Source of the DNA: a virus
Virus record (IMG/VR): IMGVR_UViG_3300025138_013608
Location: 1-34,978 of that record
Length of the DNA: 34,978 bases
Direction: 5' to 3' (one strand)
Shown here: in pieces, positions 31,438 through 34,978 of the stretch
How positions within the stretch are numbered: the stretch's first letter is position 1
How the letters are laid out: each line of letters begins with the position of its first letter
The notes under the pieces: model-generated
What the model saw: the letters and a program-made list of their open reading frames with translations, nothing else
What the model was told of the DNA's origin: nothing
Database searches by the model: none
Made by a program: the position numbers and the translations under genes

Positions 31438-32400
31438 ATGCCTCAAACACCTACTATTTACAGATGGGATGACCCCGGCGCACCACAAGCAGGTAATTGC
31501 ACTTATAGCGAATTAGTTAACATTTTAGATAAGTGTTTAGTAACTGGGTATGGCTCGAAATTACCATTAGGCTGGATTAAAGAGTTAAACGAATCACTTG
31601 CTTGCTCATATAAAAATCTTGGCTCAGGCCATTCTGTTGTGTTTAGCAGTTCAACAGGACTAGACGATGATAAAGGTGTGCGAGTTCAATCAGCTCGCAA
31701 TGTAATTGACGCTGATAATTTAGAAAATACAGGCTGGAAACAAGCTTTTAAAGTATTTAAAGATAAAAACATAGCGTGGGTAGTTGTTGGAACAGATAAA
31801 GCGTTTTATTGCTTTTTTTGTGACGTAGGTAGTTACGATATGCCGGGAACAAATCACCAAAGCGGTTTTTTTGTAGGGGATTTAGCAAACGCAAACACAG
31901 GTGATTCAGCTAAGTTTGTAGCTATTTGCTCGTTTATATCTGAAAACAGCTCTTTAGAAGGCACATCGGCAACATCAGCTTATGGAACAAATATTATGTT
32001 TCTGAATTATGCAGAGCAGACTGCGCTTAAGGGCATAAAAATTTATGATGCAGATGGAGGTACAGAGTTTTCCCTTTATGTCCCCCATGAGCTTCCATTT
32101 AGAACCGCCATCCCAATACCAACAACAAACATAATTCCATCAAATACCCTTAGTAAGGTGCACCTATTTCATAAAGATTATAGCAGTGCGATTGATATAA
32201 ATGGTACTCCTATTATAGAGAGCGCCATTACGCCAGCGGTTAGAGGTTCGCTACCGGGCCTAAACAGCACACTGGTTGGCCATCCGGAGAATATGGTTTG
32301 GCCTGCTACAGTAAATTATGGTGATAACTACCTATTACTTAAAGCAGTAAGCAATATCCCTAACAGGTTAGTTTTAAATATTGAGGTGTGGGATGACTAA
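31438..32400 (+). CDS. Tail-associated protein, variable region
   Basis: The start is the ATG at 31438, with AAGGA eight bases upstream, giving 320 residues. An in-frame GTG at 31417 is less likely. The protein is beta-rich with small-residue loops, has no membrane segment, and resembles no family I can name. Base composition is more AT-rich than the preceding tail genes. Its place in the distal tail module suggests a virion or receptor-contact protein. It overlaps the next gene by eight bases (ATGACTAA). Confidence 0.65.
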   Translation: MPQTPTIYRWDDPGAPQAGNCTYSELVNILDKCLVTGYGSKLPLGWIKELNESLACSYKNLGSGHSVVFSSSTGLDDDKGVRVQSARNVIDADNLENTGWKQAFKVFKDKNIAWVVVGTDKAFYCFFCDVGSYDMPGTNHQSGFFVGDLANANTGDSAKFVAICSFISENSSLEGTSATSAYGTNIMFLNYAEQTALKGIKIYDADGGTEFSLYVPHELPFRTAIPIPTTNIIPSNTLSKVHLFHKDYSSAIDINGTPIIESAITPAVRGSLPGLNSTLVGHPENMVWPATVNYGDNYLLLKAVSNIPNRLVLNIEVWDD

Positions 32401-33034
32401 TTTATTTGTAGGTGATTTTTCACCAGATGGTTATATTTTTTATGATGGAAGTGGCACCGGGTATACGGAAACTCCCGGCGCAAAAACCAGCTTACCAATT
32501 GAAGTTACACCAGGGCGTTTATATAAATTTTACCCCGTTGGAGGTTCTTCTTCACGCTGCCGTTGTGTTGAAATACTAAATAACGGCGCACGAAGAGATT
32601 ATCAGGCTTACCCTGATGGTAACTGGACTGAGCGTGATTATTCACCGTCTCAAGATGTTTCAGCAATACAAATATATTATAAAAATGCAACGGATACAGT
32701 GACGGGTCTAAACTTTATTGATGTAACAATTGATAGATTTATTGCTGAAAATATACTTCAAACCACAACTATAAAAACAGGATTAACAGCCACGCCTGCG
32801 TCTAAGTTAAACATAGATTTAGATCCAGATGCGGAGCGCTTAATTATTCTTGATAGAGAGAGCGCTAAACGTCTTTATTACTGCAAAGTAAGCGCACCCT
32901 TTATTGAAATTATACTGCCAGCAAAATATGGCGTTAACCCATTACTAACCTGCATAATTCTTGATGATAACTTAGCTTATACAGGCGGTATTTTAGATGG
33001 AGTAATTGCAGAAATAACAGACTTATCACAATGA
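32393..33034 (+). CDS. Tail-associated beta-rich protein, variable region
   Basis: The ATG at 32393, preceded by GAGGTG, gives 213 residues. A TTG start at 32381 is possible but unneeded. The N-terminal 110 residues look like a small beta-sandwich (FSPDGYIFYDGSGTGYTETPG, LPIEVTPGRLYKFYPVGG), the kind of fold used in carbohydrate-binding or virion decoration modules. The second half is another beta domain. No catalytic motif is visible. It overlaps both neighbours and shares the AT-rich composition of the upstream gene. Confidence 0.65.
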   Translation: MTNLFVGDFSPDGYIFYDGSGTGYTETPGAKTSLPIEVTPGRLYKFYPVGGSSSRCRCVEILNNGARRDYQAYPDGNWTERDYSPSQDVSAIQIYYKNATDTVTGLNFIDVTIDRFIAENILQTTTIKTGLTATPASKLNIDLDPDAERLIILDRESAKRLYYCKVSAPFIEIILPAKYGVNPLLTCIILDDNLAYTGGILDGVIAEITDLSQ

Positions 33035-34761
33035 TTGAAATTAGGTTTAAGCAACGTTACTCGCAAGAAATAACGACATCACCAATCAAACTTAGTTTTA
33101 CCATTGATGTTATTGAGCCAGCATTAACACCTATCGGTATTGATTTTGTAGCTAGCTGGGTAACTAACGAAGTAATACAAACAGAAGTCAACAACGTTTG
33201 GTCTTCAATAAACATTACGAATACTGTAGTTATGCCATGGCTTCATGGTGATACAAATAAACAGGAATTTACAGCATTATGGTCTATCAGCTTGCCAGTA
33301 GTTAATGATGTGTTGTTGTCATTTAAAACGAACACCAAAATAGAACATAATGAAGCGAGTTCAGATTGGCTAACGAAACTACTTAGAGAAAGCCAGACTA
33401 CTTCAACATATTGGCTAACATTTTTGGATAGCGAGTTACAAGAGACCTCTCTACACTGGAATTACAGGCCAATAATAGAAGCAAAGCATACCTTTAAATG
33501 GTCATCAAACCCAAATTTGAACTCCCAACAACTTGTAATACACTACGGCGAAACTGACAAGCAATACATTTGTTACTGGCGAAATCATCCATTTAAAGGC
33601 TACGTAAATTTAGAGTTTTCAGAGCCTGCACAATTGCACAATGGCCGCTTAGTTATGCGTTTTAATAACCCCGATAAAATATGCTACTGGGGCTTACCCG
33701 GTGGCCTAGTGCGGGGTGATGACGATGTACCAACCATAGATAGAAAAATACCCATTGAACCTCAGATTAGGAATACATACATTATGCAGCCAACTATCGA
33801 TTGTGTGCGTGTATCAGACGACTTAAAAATACTAATTAGCAGCGTTAGTTATTCTATTTCACGCGGTCAATTTAGCGCCACATGTAACATTAAATTCTGT
33901 TCGCGTATCGACTTTGATCGTGCCCTGGGCCAAGAGCTTAAAATCTCAATAAATGGCTACGATTTTTATGTAATTTGCGAGCAGCCAAGCACCAGTAATA
34001 GCTTTGCAAATGCAAGTTATAGCGCAAGCTGCCGTAGTCGTTTTGCCTTACTATCAGCGCCATATGCCCGCGCTACCAATTACGCTAACCCAACGGCTAA
34101 AACACTTGCGGGGATCATGTCTGATATTTTAATAAATACGGGCTGGTCACTCGACAATCAAATGATTGATTACGCAATACCAACAGGGGCATTTAGCTAT
34201 ACAAATTTAACCCCAGCGGCAGCATTATTAAGCGTGGCTAAATCGGTAGGCGCAATGCTTGATATAGATAACGCAAACAAAACGGTATCTATTGTGCCGC
34301 TTTGGCCTGTAATGCCATGGGACACTGACAACGCTATTTGTGATGTAATACTAAACGACTCAATCATACTTGAGCACAATACAACCCAAACCATTAACCA
34401 AGAGCATAACGCAGTATTTGTAAGGGGCGAGCAGCAAGGTGTAGCCTGTAAAATAAAGCGTGCAGGTACGCTAGGCGATAAGTTTGCAAGTGATGTGGTA
34501 GACAGCCTAATAACAGATAACCAAGCAGCAAGGCAGCGCGGCACGTGTGAGTTAGCAAACAGTGGTAACAAGCAGCAAGCGACAATGCGTACTAAAATAA
34601 AAGCTGACCTGCCACCCATTCGCCCAGGCATGTTAGTAGGTGTTACCTATAGCAATTCTACATATAAAGCCACCTGCGACAGCCTAACCATAAACGCCTC
34701 TATTAACGCACAAGGCGCTATAACGGTAAGCCAAACTATTAAGGTGACCAGCAATGTCTAA
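33031..34761 (+). CDS. Tail hub/baseplate protein with a divergent N-terminal half
   Basis: The protein has 576 residues. The C-terminal 350 resemble tail hub proteins (gp27-like domains), with YSISRGQFSATCNIKF, LAGIMSDILINTGWSLDNQ and TPAAALLSVAKSVGAMLDIDNANKTVSIVPLW (about 390-430). The N-terminal 200 residues are different: they hold repeated beta units with WSS, HYGETDKQYICYW and RFNNPDKICYW, and their DNA is more AT-rich. The protein looks like a mosaic whose front was exchanged together with the two preceding genes. It overlaps the upstream gene by four bases and the downstream gene by eight. Confidence 0.75.
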   Translation: MIEIRFKQRYSQEITTSPIKLSFTIDVIEPALTPIGIDFVASWVTNEVIQTEVNNVWSSINITNTVVMPWLHGDTNKQEFTALWSISLPVVNDVLLSFKTNTKIEHNEASSDWLTKLLRESQTTSTYWLTFLDSELQETSLHWNYRPIIEAKHTFKWSSNPNLNSQQLVIHYGETDKQYICYWRNHPFKGYVNLEFSEPAQLHNGRLVMRFNNPDKICYWGLPGGLVRGDDDVPTIDRKIPIEPQIRNTYIMQPTIDCVRVSDDLKILISSVSYSISRGQFSATCNIKFCSRIDFDRALGQELKISINGYDFYVICEQPSTSNSFANASYSASCRSRFALLSAPYARATNYANPTAKTLAGIMSDILINTGWSLDNQMIDYAIPTGAFSYTNLTPAAALLSVAKSVGAMLDIDNANKTVSIVPLWPVMPWDTDNAICDVILNDSIILEHNTTQTINQEHNAVFVRGEQQGVACKIKRAGTLGDKFASDVVDSLITDNQAARQRGTCELANSGNKQQATMRTKIKADLPPIRPGMLVGVTYSNSTYKATCDSLTINASINAQGAITVSQTIKVTSNV

Positions 34762-34978
34762 TACACTAAACCGCCTAGGCTCAGTACTCGATAAAACACA
34801 ACGCACAATAGCAACCATAGTTACACTCAACCCAAATGGCACCACACTCGTTGAGTATAGTGATAGCAGTCAAAGTGTAGTATTAGGCGACAGCGTTCAA
34901 GAGGGAGCCGTATATGTTGAAAATGGACGTGTTGTTGGTTCTGCTCCAACATTACCTTTCACAGAGATTGAAGTTTAA
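34754..34978 (+). CDS. Small tail-module protein (74 aa)
   Basis: This 74-residue protein starts inside the hub gene end (ATGTCTAA overlap) and its stop codon is the last three bases of the window, so it is complete. A basic N-terminal segment is followed by short beta strands (TIVTLNPNGTTLVEYSDSSQSVVLGDSV), compatible with a tail-tip accessory. Small proteins follow the hub in B3-like phages. No family name is justified. Confidence 0.6.
   Translation: MSNTLNRLGSVLDKTQRTIATIVTLNPNGTTLVEYSDSSQSVVLGDSVQEGAVYVENGRVVGSAPTLPFTEIEV

Overview
The window is the interior of a Mu-like transposable prophage, from the repressor gene at the left edge to the tail hub region at the right. Codon use, moderate AT-richness and protein style suggest a marine gammaproteobacterium of the Alteromonadales (Pseudoalteromonas- or Shewanella-like). 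The host is an inference, because no host gene is present. Neither prophage end lies inside the window.

Layout. (1) 1-900: a leftward HTH repressor and an early control region with operator-like repeats. (2) 901-7555: the rightward early operon, with Ner, the DDE transposase (MuA-like), the AAA ATPase target selector (MuB-like), small HTH and DUF3164 proteins, GemA (gp16) and a Mor/C-family activator. (3) 7556-10510: an AT-rich accessory block with a small ORF, a terminator, and a divergent pair: a two-TM membrane protein (minus strand) and a KAP-type P-loop NTPase (plus strand). (4) 10511-18970: the first late operon, with endolysin, an RMF-like protein, holin, a DksA/TraR zinc finger, gp25/gp26-like proteins, small and large terminase, portal, MuF head protein and gpG. 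(5) 18971-20964: a second AT-rich accessory block, with a coiled-coil two-TM protein facing a 59-residue minus-strand gene across a perfect 32-bp palindrome. (6) 20965-34978: the second late operon, with gpI protease plus nested scaffold, gpT capsid, gp35-37-like connector proteins, tail tube, tape measure, and distal tail and hub proteins.

No sheath gene is seen between the tail terminator and the tape measure. The particle is therefore probably a siphovirus with Mu-type heads (B3/D3112-like organisation) rather than a contractile Mu myovirus.

The most notable structure is a 25-bp element, 23/25 identical, found just upstream of the lysis operon (10508-10532) and of the gpI operon (20965-20989). 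These are the positions of the Mu late promoters Plys and PI. Each copy is followed at the same distance by an AT-rich -10-like hexamer, a hairpin and the first start codon. The two accessory blocks each sit immediately upstream of one of these elements, so operon junctions seem to be the docking sites for cargo. The KAP NTPase/membrane protein pair and the coiled-coil membrane protein are candidates for undescribed anti-phage or superinfection-exclusion functions. Another unusual gene is the MuF head protein, which carries a C-terminal HExxH metallopeptidase-like domain.
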